The position numbers and the translations under genes were made by a program. A DNA stretch of 64,000 bases from Nannochloris sp. 'desiccata' (Eukaryota > Chlorophyta > Trebouxiophyceae > Chlorellales > Chlorellaceae): contig JAGTXX020000004.1 of NCBI GenBank assembly GCA_019044685.2, positions 992,001 to 1,056,000 on the forward strand. Direction: 5' to 3'. How positions within the stretch are numbered: position 1 is the stretch's first letter; every line of letters begins with the position of its first letter. The notes beneath the pieces were generated by a model. It was not told the origin of the DNA, searched no databases, and saw only the letters and a program-made list of their open reading frames with translations. Shown here one piece after another: positions 40,950-52,476 of this stretch.

Positions 40950-42967
40950 TTAGCGTTTGATAGGAACTTTGTACGCCAATGCTAACCAAGCTAGGGTCAG
41001 AAATACGGTGGGAAAAATCAGCTGCATGCCTACGAAACCCCAAGCAGGCAAGTAATCAACTGCATAGTATTCCGTAACAGTCTGCCCATTGATGAATTCA
41101 ATGTCTCTGTCGCCGGAGAAGAAGTTTTTTATTTGGGCCGAGACAGCATAATATGTTGGACAGCACCAAACTGCCCATCTCCACCACCACCCCATATCTG
41201 GAATTCTGATTAAAAACCCTGAGAAGAACATGCACAGCACACCGTAGATTGGGACGGCAGCATTAGCTACATCCATACTTGGACTCATAGCCGAAATGAA
41301 ATACGCACTAGAGATACCAACTACAAACGATATAGCGAAAGAACACCACCACATAATATATGAACCTTGTAATCCAGCTCCAAACCACATCATAGTACAA
41401 GCAATAAACGACACAGGGATTGCTACTATAATTTCTTCTGCCATCAAGTACATTAAAAACGTAATAGGCCTGAATAACCCATCATTACGTTCTCTAAAAT
41501 ACAATGGACGCGACAACATGATGGCAGGAACAAACGATGCAGCAGCAAACGCAGGTGCGATTGACCAAAAGAAGATAATTGCGACGATGTTAACAACATT
41601 TGACGGGTTAACCTTCTCACCTATTTGCCAAAATACTGAAAAGATGATGATAGTCTGGAAAATCCAAGGCATAGCACGAGATAAATAGAATTCTAAAGAT
41701 TGATAATTTCTAACTAATCTGTAGCCAAACAGCACTTTAAATGCGTGCCATGTCGGTGTGGTTGTTTCTTTCTTTACCGCCAAAGCAGCAGCAGTCTCTG
41801 GTGGCAAGTCTCTTGTTTCTCTAAGTTGAACATCCAGTTCTTTATCAGCATGAGATTTCAATTCAGATTTCTCGTACTTTGCTGCTAATTCATCTGCACG
41901 ACCTGTACGATCAGCTACGACGGTCACATCAGTAATCCAGTCAGCGATGTTTGAATTATCGAAAGTGATAGTGGTAGCTATATCTGATGCATTATTATGT
42001 AAGTATTCAGTAGCTTGGGTGCCATTGCGGCCAAAATAAACCATTTTACCACTCAATAAAAGCAGCATTCGGTCGAAGAGGCCGAAACAATAAGGGGTAG
42101 GAGAGTGAATGGTAGCGCAAATGGTGATTCCTGTACTAGCCAAGTTTTTAACCACTGTCATGACTTCATTACTAGTATATGAATCTAATCCACTTGTTGG
42201 TTCATCCAAGAATAACACATGAGGATTAGAAATTAAGGCAATCCCGATGTTTACTCGTTTTCCTTGACCACCGGAGATCCCACGTCGATTAGGGCTGCCA
42301 ATTAAAGTGTGTCTGCAGGTGTCCAAAGCTAATTGATCAATAACACGCTCAACAGCTTGGGACTTTTCTGCAGCAGGGACCGAGACTTCAATTTTCAGCT
42401 CAGCAGTGTACCGTAAGAACTCTTCCACAGTAAGATTGGGGACCAAAGTATCTTGTTGTTCACAATACCCGGTGAAGCGGCGTAAAAACATTTTAGTTGG
42501 TGCTACACCGCCGAATAAAATCTCACCAGAGAGTTTACCGACAGTTTTCCTACCAGCGAGGATGTCCAGTAAAGTAGTTTTACCTGCACAAATTGGGTTT
42601 ATAGGGGATAACAAAAGTAAGTTTGATTTTTTGAGGTGTCGGGAGCCACAGAGAAGACAATGTGCACTTGGGAGGATGAAAAAACGCTCAAGCATACAAT
42701 GTGCTTTCCCATAAGCACTATGCACAACTTACCACTTCCTGAAGGGCCCATCAAGGCCACTAATTCACCGCTTCGCAAGTATCCACTAACAGATTGCAGC
42801 AGAGAAATCTGTTCCTTTTTGTTTGCTTCATTTTGGACAGTGTAAGTAATATTCCTAAAGCTGACGAGCATTCCAGTGCGTTGTGATAAAAACGTAGGGG
42901 CATTCTTAAATTTGCTTTGGGAAGAGTTGTCACCAGTGGCCAGCGTTCCATTCGTGCTCGCCGCCAT
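40950..42967 (-). CDS. ABCG-family half-transporter, two exons
   Basis: Exon 1 is 42967-42733 and exon 2 is 42583-40950; they join through a 149-nt intron inside the Walker A codons to give 622 residues. The nucleotide-binding domain has GPSGSGK/TTLLDILAGRK (Walker A), YCEQQDTLVPNLTVEEFLRY (Q-loop), SGGQGKRVNIGIALI (signature) and VLFLDEPTSGLDS (Walker B). Six hydrophobic segments follow in the C-terminal half (for example IFQTIIIFSVFWQIG, IMWWCSFAISFVVGISSAYF, MQLIFPTVFLTLAWLALAY). NBD-TMD order and length fit ABCG/WBC half-transporters, which dimerise to export lipids, sterols or secondary compounds. Substrate cannot be inferred. A broken paralogue lies 2.1 kb away. Confidence 0.93.
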
Positions 42968-43228
42968 TGCTAGCAAACCGACAATGTACGTTCCGCTGGG
43001 GCTTGATTAGGTTATTAATATTATTTTATGATATGCAAGAACGCTGATTTGCCTTGAAACCCTTGATGATCAACGAAAAATAGATCACCTAAACCTGTGC
43101 TGAGAGTTTGCATCGCACGGTGGAACACAAAGCAGCGAAGAGATCTCCATTAGATTTCTAATTTATTCCATTATTTGGCACATCGAATATTTGTTTTCGG
43201 CTAATTTCGTGAAGTGCTTGCCCCGGAA

Positions 43229-44965
43229 ATGCCTTTACTGCGTATGCAAGCTTCATTTGTCGCTGACAAAATTAAAGTGATCTCAAGTTCAGCTCTTTGC
43301 GTGGCACCGCGCTTACTGAGCAGCCAGCTATATTTAAAATTAGGTCAACGATATCTACCATCAGGCAAAACTGCGTGTAAATCACAGCTTCCTCGCTGTC
43401 AATTTGCAAAGAGGAGAATGCCGTCAGTGATGACGGCATCCCCAACAAAAACTCTATCTACTTCATCCTCATATTCTGAAAGCAGCACCTTGAGCTCGTT
43501 ATCAGTCGCCGTCATTGGTGCCGGCGCCGCAGGTCTCGCCGCGGCTCGTGAATTATTAAGTGAAGGCCACCGCGTCGCTGTTTTTGAACAAGGCAATCGC
43601 ATTGGGGGTATCTGGGTTTACGAAGAAAGTGTTGAAGATGATTTATTAGGTATGAATCCTCTAAGAAAGCGTCTTCACTCTTCCATGTATGCCGGACTTC
43701 GTACGAATCTACCTAGAGAGGTAATGGGCTACCTAGATTTCCCATTTGATACCCAATTCAGTGGTGCGCCATCAAAAAATACTTCTTCTGTGTCGGTAGA
43801 TTCTCGTAGATTTTGTTCGCACCAGGAAGTGTTGCTGTATTTAGAAGCATTTGCAGAGAAATTTGATTTAAATAGATGGATACGGTTTAGTACATCAGTT
43901 GTTAAAGTAGATCCAATAGTAGGTAGTAGTTGCAGTAGCGATGACGATACTACAACTTCTTTGAGCTGGCCTTGCTGGCGTGTGTCCACAAGCTCGTCCT
44001 CTAATTCAACAGCAGGAAGTCTACTAGTAGAAGAAGAGTTTGATGCTGTATTAGTATGCAATGGCCATTATAGCGAGCCTCGTGTCCCTCGATTTCCTGG
44101 CTTTGATATCTTTCCAGGTTTACAGACCCATAGTCACAATTATCGGCGACCTGAAGAATTTATTGGGAAGAAAGTTGTACTTGTCGGAGCAGCTTTTAGC
44201 GGGATGGATATAGCTCAGGAAATATATGATGGTGGTGCTACAGCGGTGTATTTATCTGCAAGGGAGTGGGAAGATCCCACCACAGGGGAAGCACCAGATG
44301 GCAGTGGCAGTGGTGCACAAGCTCCTGCAATTCAAAAAGTGCGAAACATAGAAAAATTAGGCGCTGATGGATCTGTGTTCTTTGAAGGAGGTCTTAAAAT
44401 AGAGAATGTTGATGTTATTATGTACGCAACTGGGTATGTATACCGATTTCCATTCTTAGAAGGGTCCAAAGAAGCAAAACGGATTGTAGACGTTGATGAT
44501 AATCGAGTGGGCCCTCTTTATAAACATGTAGTGCCACCGAAATTTTCTCCAACGCTAGCGTTTATTGGTCTTCCATGGAAGGTAGTGCCCTTTCCCCAGT
44601 TTCAGTTGCAGTCTCGATGGATTGCACGGTGTTTATCGGGCAAAGTGAAGCTGCCAAATTCTGAAGAAATGCTGCTAGAGGTAGAAAACTATTATAAATG
44701 GATGGAGGAAGAAAATTTACCAAAGCGATATACCCACCGTGCAGCAGGAGAGTTGCAAAAATCTTATAATTTGTGGCTGAGTCACGCCTGTGGTGATGGG
44801 GATCTGCCTGAATGGAGACATGAGTTGTATATGGCAACAGGAAAGGCGAGAAGAGCTAATAGTCTAGCATTTAGAGATACTCCTATGGAAGAGTTTGCTG
44901 AAGAGGCGTTGAAAGCAGCAGCTGAGGAGGCAGCTGCCCTTCGAAGGGTGACAGCAGAAGTTTAA
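43229..44965 (+). CDS. Flavin-containing monooxygenase with N-terminal leader
   Basis: Uninterrupted frame from the ATG at 43229, 578 residues. A roughly 90-residue Ser/Arg-rich leader (MPLLRMQASFVADKIKV...) suggests plastid or mitochondrial import, although internal Mets (for example at 43418) could give shorter cytosolic forms. FAD-binding GAGAAGLAAAREL is followed by EQGNRIGGIWVYEE, the FMO motif FPGLQTHSHNYRRP, and a second Rossmann motif KKVVLVGAAFSGMDIAQEI for NADPH. This is the layout of FMO/GS-OX-type N- or S-oxygenases. Substrate unknown. Stop is TAA. Confidence 0.88.
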   Translation: MPLLRMQASFVADKIKVISSSALCVAPRLLSSQLYLKLGQRYLPSGKTACKSQLPRCQFAKRRMPSVMTASPTKTLSTSSSYSESSTLSSLSVAVIGAGAAGLAAARELLSEGHRVAVFEQGNRIGGIWVYEESVEDDLLGMNPLRKRLHSSMYAGLRTNLPREVMGYLDFPFDTQFSGAPSKNTSSVSVDSRRFCSHQEVLLYLEAFAEKFDLNRWIRFSTSVVKVDPIVGSSCSSDDDTTTSLSWPCWRVSTSSSSNSTAGSLLVEEEFDAVLVCNGHYSEPRVPRFPGFDIFPGLQTHSHNYRRPEEFIGKKVVLVGAAFSGMDIAQEIYDGGATAVYLSAREWEDPTTGEAPDGSGSGAQAPAIQKVRNIEKLGADGSVFFEGGLKIENVDVIMYATGYVYRFPFLEGSKEAKRIVDVDDNRVGPLYKHVVPPKFSPTLAFIGLPWKVVPFPQFQLQSRWIARCLSGKVKLPNSEEMLLEVENYYKWMEEENLPKRYTHRAAGELQKSYNLWLSHACGDGDLPEWRHELYMATGKARRANSLAFRDTPMEEFAEEALKAAAEEAAALRRVTAEV

Positions 44966-45293
44966 GAAGAATATGCTTTAACAAGAGTTGATTCTTTGTC
45001 TTCACCCTTAGTACGTAAAGTTCACAGCTTGTACGCAAAGGCCCAGGTGTTGTATTTTCCTTTTGCTGTACACTCCTGGTCGGTGCGGCAGTACATGAAT
45101 ATATAGTTGTAGATTTGATTAATTCTTAATTCTAGCTGGACGTTTGATGCAGTTTAATTGCCGATTAAAATACTCTTTGGAGGCGCAGCCAGAGCTTTAA
45201 AAGCTGTTTGGGACATTGCACGCTTAATAGAATTCAAGATAATTTACAAAGAATTTTACCTATTCGCTTAATTGAAAAAAGGAAGAAGCAATC
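44966..45293. other. Intergenic region (FMO / RPC34)
   Basis: 328 bp between co-oriented genes. AT-rich, presumed FMO 3' UTR and RPC34 promoter. No gene recognised. Confidence 0.4.
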
Positions 45294-46483
45294 ATGTCAT
45301 CAAAAGGGAAACCATTTGATGAACATGTTTTAGAATTTATCTTAAAGCATGAAGTGAGTTTTAAACTTCAGGATTTTATGATTTTAGGGAGATTATTAAT
45401 CTCAAAAATTAATCCTCAATTGACTGTTACGAATCCATTCTGATTATTTGCAGTCTGTGAATGATGCGGACGTAGCGAGAGAAATGCCTCGCTCGACCAT
45501 GGAACAACGTGGTCACGCATATAATGCATTGCTCAATTCTCAACGCATCCAGCTTGTAGGAAATGATTTTGATAACCCACGCTATAAAGCACTAGCCCCA
45601 GAGGAAGCTGTTAAGTAAGTGCCAAATTTTAGAATTTGATTTTATCATGAGGAAGCTGCTTGCTGTCTGCACCCTTCTCAATTTGCAAATACAGCTTTGC
45701 TTCTCCCGCCTGATCTCACCGCCAGCGGTGTTCTTTTTAAGATAAAGACGCCTATTTGTTTTTTAATTCTCCCCACTTTCTAATTAACCGACTCTATCCT
45801 CTCGGTTAAACTAACTATTCATCAGGATCAAAGGAATGAGTGTAGAAGATCTTCTAGTCTACCAAGTGATCAGTCAATCTGGTAACACAGGTATTTGGAC
45901 ACGAGACATGAAGCAACGAACCAACCTTGCTCAGGGTAAAATAACGAAAATTTTAAAGGTTTTAGAAGAACGGGGTCTTGTTAAATCAGTTAAAAGCGTA
46001 CAGAATGCGTCTAGAAAGGTATATATGTTGTCTACATTAGAACCTGCGAAAGAGATTACTGGAGGGCCATGGTACGGTGCAGATCAACAGCCAGATAAGG
46101 AATTTATAGATACAATCCGTACCGTAGTAGCTCAATATGTGGAGAAACATCCAGTCGGGTATGCAAACGTCGAAGAAGTAGCAGAGAAAATTGCAAGTAG
46201 CGGTGTGTCAAACCAGATATTGCAAGTAGAAGATGTAGAAAATATTCTAAAAACGCTAGTTTATGATAATGTATTAGACGAATTTCAAGGTGAAGGTGAT
46301 AGATTCAATCCCGCTAATAGATTATATGGTAAATCAAAGCTAAATGTCCCTGCTAGTATTCCATTTACTGATATTCCTTGTGGAGTATGCCCGGTGTTTA
46401 ATGAATGTCATGAGGGTGGACAAATAGCACCTGAGAAGTGTGATTATTATAAGAAATGGCTTGAAGACGTTGTTGATTTTTAG
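45294..46483 (+). CDS. RPC34: RNA polymerase III subunit RPC34/RPC6 (POLR3F), three exons
   Basis: Exons 45294-45353 (MSSKGKPFDEHVLEFILKHE), 45454-45614 and 45826-46483 join in frame to give 292 residues. Successive winged-helix modules include LLNSQRIQLVG, then VYQVISQSGNTGIWTRDMK and LNLAQ-type LAQGKITKILKVLEERGLVK. The C-terminus IPCGVCPVFNECHEGG...CDYYKKWL has the four cysteines that bind an iron-sulfur cluster in eukaryotic RPC34/POLR3F. The subunit belongs to the Pol III RPC82/RPC34/RPC31 heterotrimer and recruits TFIIIB and opens promoters of tRNA and 5S genes. Stop is TAG. Confidence 0.92.
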
Positions 46484-46816
46484 AAATTGCTCTGTATGGT
46501 TACATTTATCAATTCGTCAGCAATTCATTCTTTCCTTTTGTAAAAAATTCTGTTGCGGCGACAAAAAGAAAAAAAGGCACAAAAGTGGGCGCTGGCTGGG
46601 GATTTTTTTTTGTTAAACCCAAGATGGAAGTACGAGACGGAGAGAAATAGAAATAAGAAAAACACAGGGAAAGAGAATTAAAGACATAAACTACTTTCTT
46701 AAAAAGAAAATATAGTTTAGCACAGGCAAACAACAACCAAAATAGTGACTGAGGTGCCGTTTATATTCATTCATTCGTTTAAGAAACTACCTATATTGTC
46801 ATTGAAAGACTAACGT
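46484..46816. other. Convergent intergenic region
   Basis: 333 bp between two 3' ends. It contains homopolymer-rich AT sequence and no credible gene. Confidence 0.4.
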
Positions 46817-48186
46817 TTAATGTTTAGCAGCAAAATCACGCATAAACTGTGCCAGCATCTTCACACCTTCAAGAGGCATTGAATTATAAATAGACGCACG
46901 CATACCACCAACGCTGCGATGACCCTTCAACTGCTGCATACCAACCTTGGCAGCTTCAGCAATAAATTCCTTCTCCAAATCAGCAGATTTAGGGATAGTA
47001 AATGGCACATTCATTAAAGAACGAACCGCAGGATCTACAGGAGAGTTGTAAAATCCATTTGAACCGTCAATGGTATCATAAAGAATTTTACCTTTAGCAG
47101 CATTGGCCTTGCCAACAGCAGCCAGACCACCATCAGTGATCATTTTGGCGAACACAAGACCACACATGTAGATAGTCCAGCAAGGAGGGGTGTTGTACAT
47201 AGAACCTTCATCAGCCATGGTTTTGTAATCAAGCATGGTAGGGCAGATGGCGCGAGAGTTGCCAATAAGATCCTCACGGACAATTACCATAGTACATCCT
47301 GCAGGGCCAATGTTCTTTTGTGCTCCAGCGTAAATAATGCCAAATTTAGAGACATCAACAGGCTTGGAGCAAAAGTTGGAAGACATGTCGGCAACAAGAA
47401 TTTTATCACCGACATTAGGAGGAGTCTGGAATTCAACACCTTGGATGGTTTCATTATCGCAGTAGTGGACATACTTGGCGTCAGGGGAAAACTTCCAGGT
47501 GCCAGCAGCAGGGACGGACTTGTTGTCACCAGTAGCGACGATGTTAACGTTGCAATATTTCTTGGCTTCAGAAGCAGCCTTTTTGGACCAAGAGCCTGTG
47601 ATAATGTAGTCCACGGTATCTCCTTCTTGAGTGAGGTTTAAAGGGATGGCAGCAAATTGGGTAGAAGCGCCACCTTGTAAGAAGAGGAGCTTGTAGTTGT
47701 CGGGAATGTTAAGGAGAGTGCGGAGGTCAGCTTCAGCTTTTTTAGCGATTCCGTCGAACTCCTTGCCACGATGGGACATTTCCATGACGGACATACCACT
47801 GCCGTTCCAGTTTAAGAGCTCGTCCTGAGCCTGCTCCAAGACATCAATGGGGAGGCAGGCGGGGCCGGCACTGAAGTTAAAGACACGGTTATAAGGTTGG
47901 CCAGTTGAGGCGTTCACACGCACAGATGTCTGCATGACGAATTATTTGGACAATTTGGTCGGGTTTTTTTTTGCATCAGAGCTCCTTAAAAGCATCAACT
48001 CTATGCCAGCTCAAGTCGAGCATTTCAAATTTCAAATTGATGACAACCCGAAACGAATACAGTTTGTCTACTAACCTGGCGACCGACAGCAGCATTGACA
48101 GCTACGCGCTTCTGGGCATGCAAAGCCTTGCCAGCCATAACACCGGACTGGCCCAGGCCAACGCTTACAGATGCTTTAGCAGACAT
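46817..48186 (-). CDS. PSAT: Phosphoserine aminotransferase, plastid-type, two exons
   Basis: Exon 1 is 48186-48076 (37 codons, [17 protein letters not shown]...) and exon 2 is 47929-46817; they join in phase 0 for 407 residues. The mature part begins at [13 protein letters not shown]. Key motifs are [32 protein letters not shown] and [18 protein letters not shown], where Lys in AQKN is the pyridoxal-phosphate Schiff base. It converts 3-phosphohydroxypyruvate plus glutamate to phosphoserine in the phosphorylated serine pathway. The Ala/Ser/Val-rich leader with basic residues looks like a plastid transit peptide, and exon 1 encodes almost exactly that leader. The donor is GTTAGT. Confidence 0.95.
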
Positions 48187-48500
48187 TTTTTTGTAATAAC
48201 TAAGCACGCGGGTATCTATTGTTTTAAACGAAACAGCAAATATTTACAGAGAAGTCCAATATATGCGCAAACAAGCAATCGCCGCTTTGATGACATCAAA
48301 TCTGCCCGATTTTCGAGCGTTAAGAAAAAATTCCAGCTCCGCCGCCTGCGCATTTATCGGCTACTGTTATACCACGAAGGCACTCATTTTATATAACGTT
48401 TGTTGCTAAAATCTGGAGAACCCGTACCTGTGTGTGATTAACCAGCAGGCATAAAGATTCTCCTGGAACCAAAGGATTCAATTAAAAAAACTTGGGCCCA
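48187..48500. promoter_or_regulatory. Divergent intergenic region (PSAT / HAS1)
   Basis: 314 bp between start codons pointing away from each other. Presumed bidirectional promoter. No coding potential. Confidence 0.4.
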
Positions 48501-50366
48501 ATGGATGGGGTCAGTAAAGTAAGAAATCTGAAGAAAAAGCAAAAAAAGATCCAAGGTATGCTGATGTAAAAGTTACGGCGGATTTCAATATTCTTTTGGG
48601 GTGCATGCAAGATTTCATTCAGAGAGAGATTCAAATGTTTTTTGCATACTCACACCATTTTGCATTCACATTACGCAGAAAATGGAGCTTCTGTATCTGA
48701 CGAGAAAATAGATAAGCGTAAACGCAATGCTGTAAGTGAGGAAGAAGAGGAGGAGGCGCCCATGGCTGCCCCCGCCTCTGCAGACAAACCTTCAACAAAG
48801 AAAGCTAAGAAAGGATGTCCCCAGATAGAATTGGAGCGCCATGCTGTCAGTGTTAGCGGCATCATGTCTGCACAAACATTCGATCAGTTGGAACTCACAC
48901 AACAGACTCGTGATGCCATCAACGACATGGGCTTTACTCAAATGACTGAAGTACAAGCACGTACCATACCCCAGCTCCTTCTCGGCCGTGATGTTCTCGG
49001 AGCAGCTAAAACTGGATCTGGAAAGACTTTAGCATTCTTAATTCCTTGCGTTGAAGTTCTCCATCGTGCTAAATTTATGCCTCGCAATGGAACTGGCGCC
49101 ATCGTTATCTCACCAACTCGTGAATTGGCTCTACAAATTTACAATGTGGCTAGGGATTTGATGAAACATCATACACAGACACATGGTATGGTTATGGGTG
49201 GTGCGAATCGTCGTACTGAGGCTGAACGTTTAGTCAAAGGAACTAATTTGCTTGTCGCCACTCCCGGCCGCTTATTGGATCACCTTCAGAATACTAAAGG
49301 TTTCGTGTACCGTAGTTTAGCATGTTTGGTTATCGATGAAGCAGACCGTATCCTTGAAATTGGGTTTGAAGAAGAAATGAGGCAGATTATTAAAATCTTG
49401 CCAAAAGATAGACAGACGATGTTATTTTCAGCAACTCAAACTACGAAAGTTGAAGATTTAGCTCGTTTATCGTTTAAACGCCAGCCTCTGTACGTCGGTG
49501 TGGATGATTCTGGAGCTGAAGCAACACGAGAAGGTCTTGAACAAGGGTATTGCGTAGTTCCAGCGGATAAAAGATTTTTATTACTCTTTACCTTTTTACG
49601 GAAAAATCAAGGAAAGAAGGTAATGGTGTTTTTCTCTTCTTGCAATAGCGTCAAATTCCACGCAGATTTGTTAAATTACATTGATCTCCCTGTCAATGCT
49701 ATTCACGGCAAACAAAAGCAAGCAAAGCGTACTACTACTTTCTTTGAATTTTGTCAAGCCGATTCGGGTGTCTTGCTCTGTACAGATGTTGCTGCACGTG
49801 GTCTTGATATCCCTGCAGTTGATTGGATTATTCAATACGATCCCCCGGATGATCCTAGAGAATACATCCATCGTGTAGGCCGTACCGCCAGAGGACAAGA
49901 GGGCACTGGCCGCGCTCTGCTCATGCTGCTGCCCGAAGAATTAGGCTTTTTGAAATACTTGAAAGCGGCAAAAGTTCCCTTGAATGAGTATGATTTTCCA
50001 CCAAATAAGCTTGCTAATGTCCAAGCACAGCTGGAAAAACTCGTGGAAAAGAATTATTATTTACACCAGGCAGCCAAAGAAGCGTTTAGATCTTATATTC
50101 TGGCCTACAATTCTCATGGCTTGAAGGATACTTTTAATATTCATTCTTTGGATTTGAAGGCAGTAGCCAAGGCATTTGGATTTGCTATGCCTCCCAGGGT
50201 CAATGTGAACATTGAAAGCAAAGCTGCGCATTCTAGAAAGGCGCATAAATCTGGTCAGGCTGCTGATTACAGTCGTAGCAATAAAAAGAGTGGCCATGCG
50301 TTTTCTGCTGCAAACCCTTATGGAAAGAAGGATGCGGGAGATACGAGACAGTTTGTTAGAAATTAA
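48501..50366 (+). CDS. HAS1: DEAD-box RNA helicase HAS1/DDX18, two exons
   Basis: Exon 1 (48501-48555, [18 protein letters not shown]) and exon 2 (48679-50366) join in frame to give 580 residues. Motifs in order are Q motif GFTQMTEVQ, Walker [53 protein letters not shown] and HRVGRTARG. The C-terminal [33 protein letters not shown] is typical of HAS1/DDX18. This nucleolar helicase works in 60S and 40S ribosome assembly. A basic, acidic-tract N-terminus fits nucleolar location. Stop is TAA. Confidence 0.94.
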
Positions 50367-50588
50367 AAGTATTTTACGTGTATCCCCTTATCTCTAGTTT
50401 ATGTAAAAGCAACAAGGTGGGAACTCATTCTTTGAGATAAACGCGAAGCAAACACAGACACGAAGAACAGTGTACATTTTACAGTATCACAATTTTCTTA
50501 GTAAATTTCAATAGAAAAGAAGGAAGCTATTAATTACAACGAGAGTATATATACTTCATTAGGGTAACTATTCCAAAAATGATATACA

Positions 50589-52187
50589 TTACTTCTTAGA
50601 AACGCGAGGGGCAATGGCAGCAGACACTTCTCTCAATTTCTTTTCCAATTGATTGACCACCCGCTGATCACTTAAAACCTCTTTTTCAAGATAAATTTCC
50701 TCTTCTTGAGCCTCTTTAAGTTCTGATGCAGCTTTTTCTGCCACAGCTACAGCCTTGGAGATGATATTAAGAGCTTGTGCAGCTGCTCTAAGAAGGCTAG
50801 ATGCTTCTTTTTCGGCAGATTTATAAGCAGTAGCAGCATCCTTGGCATCAGCCGCTGCTTCAGTAGCTGCAGCAGCAAGCTCTTGGAATGATTCCCGAGC
50901 AGCTGCTTGGCGTTGTTGTGCCGCTTCGCGTTCAGCTTGTGCTGCAGCTTGCGCCCTACGACGCTCCTCGGCAGCTTCCTCTCTAGCGCGACGATGGTCC
51001 TCTTCTGCCTGAGCACGGGCGGCAGCGGCAGCAGCAGCAGCCTCGCGGCGTTCCTCATCAGCTACAGCTTTGGCTGCAGCACGCTCCGCTGCCAACTCTT
51101 CTCTAGTTTTGCGCTGTGGTGCGGCTGTTGGTGCGGTAGCTACTCTACCTCCACCACGAATTTGTGTGCCACTTTGGATACTGCTACGACCACCGCCACG
51201 GGTTTTGTTTACTTGGCCACCTCGGGCAGCGACTGACCTCTCAGCCTGAGTTGCAGTGCCTGCAGATTTTTTAAAGCTAACAAAATTAAACGAGGGTAAA
51301 GACAGCGCTCCACGAGGCCTGGCATCTTCATCATCATCTTCAGTATCATCACCGACAGCTACAGGTGCTGCTCTAGCTTTAAATTTCTGCTGTCTTATTG
51401 GTGCAGCCACTGCTACTTCACCTTCTTCGTCTACTTCGTCTTCAGCATCTTCTTCACCATCAACTCTAACAAACACATAAAAGGATCCTTCATCGCCTTC
51501 CTTTTGAGGCAATGCCTTTGCTACTCGGATACGTTCATCAAGGTAAGCTACTTCAATTAAACGAGTAGGAGGGCCTCCAACTGCACCATCTTTCTTACCA
51601 ACTTGACCAGGGAAGGTAATTTGAAACGTAGTTTCGTTAATAGGTTCAATTTCTCCTTCTTGACGAGCAGAGCCAGGTACAAAACCGAGTGCTTTGTAAC
51701 TGACTTCATTGATACATACATTAGGCTCAGCAATGACTTGAGTAGCACGTTGGCCGGGGAAAACAGCACGTCCAATAGGGGAACGGAAAGGGCCACCTGC
51801 AGTTGTAGGCTTGGAAGCATAGACAACTTCCCATTCTCCGAAGATCAAGTCGGAGCGGAGAGGAGAGCGCATGCAGTATTCAGAAAGCTCATCTACGAGT
51901 TCTTCAATTTCTTCTTTACGAATGGCAGATGCTTTTAATCCTGCTTCAGTTCCGCGAGTAAGCTCCAGCAGTTCCTCAACAAGCTCAGCAGTGCGGGCGG
52001 GTTTCTTCAATGTTTTGCCGGCCACTGGAGTGAGGAAATCTAAGAGGCCAGCGCGGGTAACTATATGGGTCCCTGGGCGAGACATATTTGATCTAGACGA
52101 GACACGGGAGGAATGCCTCAATGCAATAACAACAGATGGCCGACCAGCGAATGCCGAACATGTTGCAGCATTTGTGTTTCTCATCAT
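50589..52187 (-). CDS. Fibrillin (plastid lipid-associated protein) with long coiled-coil tail
   Basis: Single-exon 532-residue protein. The first ~45 residues (MMRNTNAATCSAFAGRPSVV, Ser/Arg-rich) look like a plastid transit peptide. The PAP/fibrillin domain (about 50-235) includes LIFGEWEVVYASKPTTAGGPFRS, IGRAVFPGQRATQVI and TFQITFPGQ. A low-complexity linker with SIQSGTQIRGGGR-like sequence follows. Residues from about 355 on form a long Ala/Glu/Arg-rich coiled coil (EERREAAAAAAAARAQAEED, and on to the end). Fibrillins bind lipid globules and thylakoids; land-plant members usually lack such a tail, so this may be a structural or scaffold variant. Stop is TAA. Confidence 0.88.
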   Translation of the reverse strand: MMRNTNAATCSAFAGRPSVVIALRHSSRVSSRSNMSRPGTHIVTRAGLLDFLTPVAGKTLKKPARTAELVEELLELTRGTEAGLKASAIRKEEIEELVDELSEYCMRSPLRSDLIFGEWEVVYASKPTTAGGPFRSPIGRAVFPGQRATQVIAEPNVCINEVSYKALGFVPGSARQEGEIEPINETTFQITFPGQVGKKDGAVGGPPTRLIEVAYLDERIRVAKALPQKEGDEGSFYVFVRVDGEEDAEDEVDEEGEVAVAAPIRQQKFKARAAPVAVGDDTEDDDEDARPRGALSLPSFNFVSFKKSAGTATQAERSVAARGGQVNKTRGGGRSSIQSGTQIRGGGRVATAPTAAPQRKTREELAAERAAAKAVADEERREAAAAAAAARAQAEEDHRRAREEAAEERRRAQAAAQAEREAAQQRQAAARESFQELAAAATEAAADAKDAATAYKSAEKEASSLLRAAAQALNIISKAVAVAEKAASELKEAQEEEIYLEKEVLSDQRVVNQLEKKLREVSAAIAPRVSKK

Positions 52188-52476
52188 AGCAGATTTCCTT
52201 GGCAGCTTTTACAGAGATCTCGATGATAGCCCTAATCCCAAATTGGTCCAGTTTATTAAGTAAAATGACTTGCTGGAGATAGGAATCTGGAGGATAGAAT
52301 GAAAATTCGGTTCAATGGCATGGAATTTGTACCTCCGCGGTACAGAAATTCAAATATTCAAACGAAAAAGGAATTATAGAATTCCTGTTTAGCAGTTAGA
52401 CCACATCGAGAACGCAGTAACTTTTTAGATACACGTATTTTCGACCCGTAGATATTGCCCAGAGAGGCTTACTACG

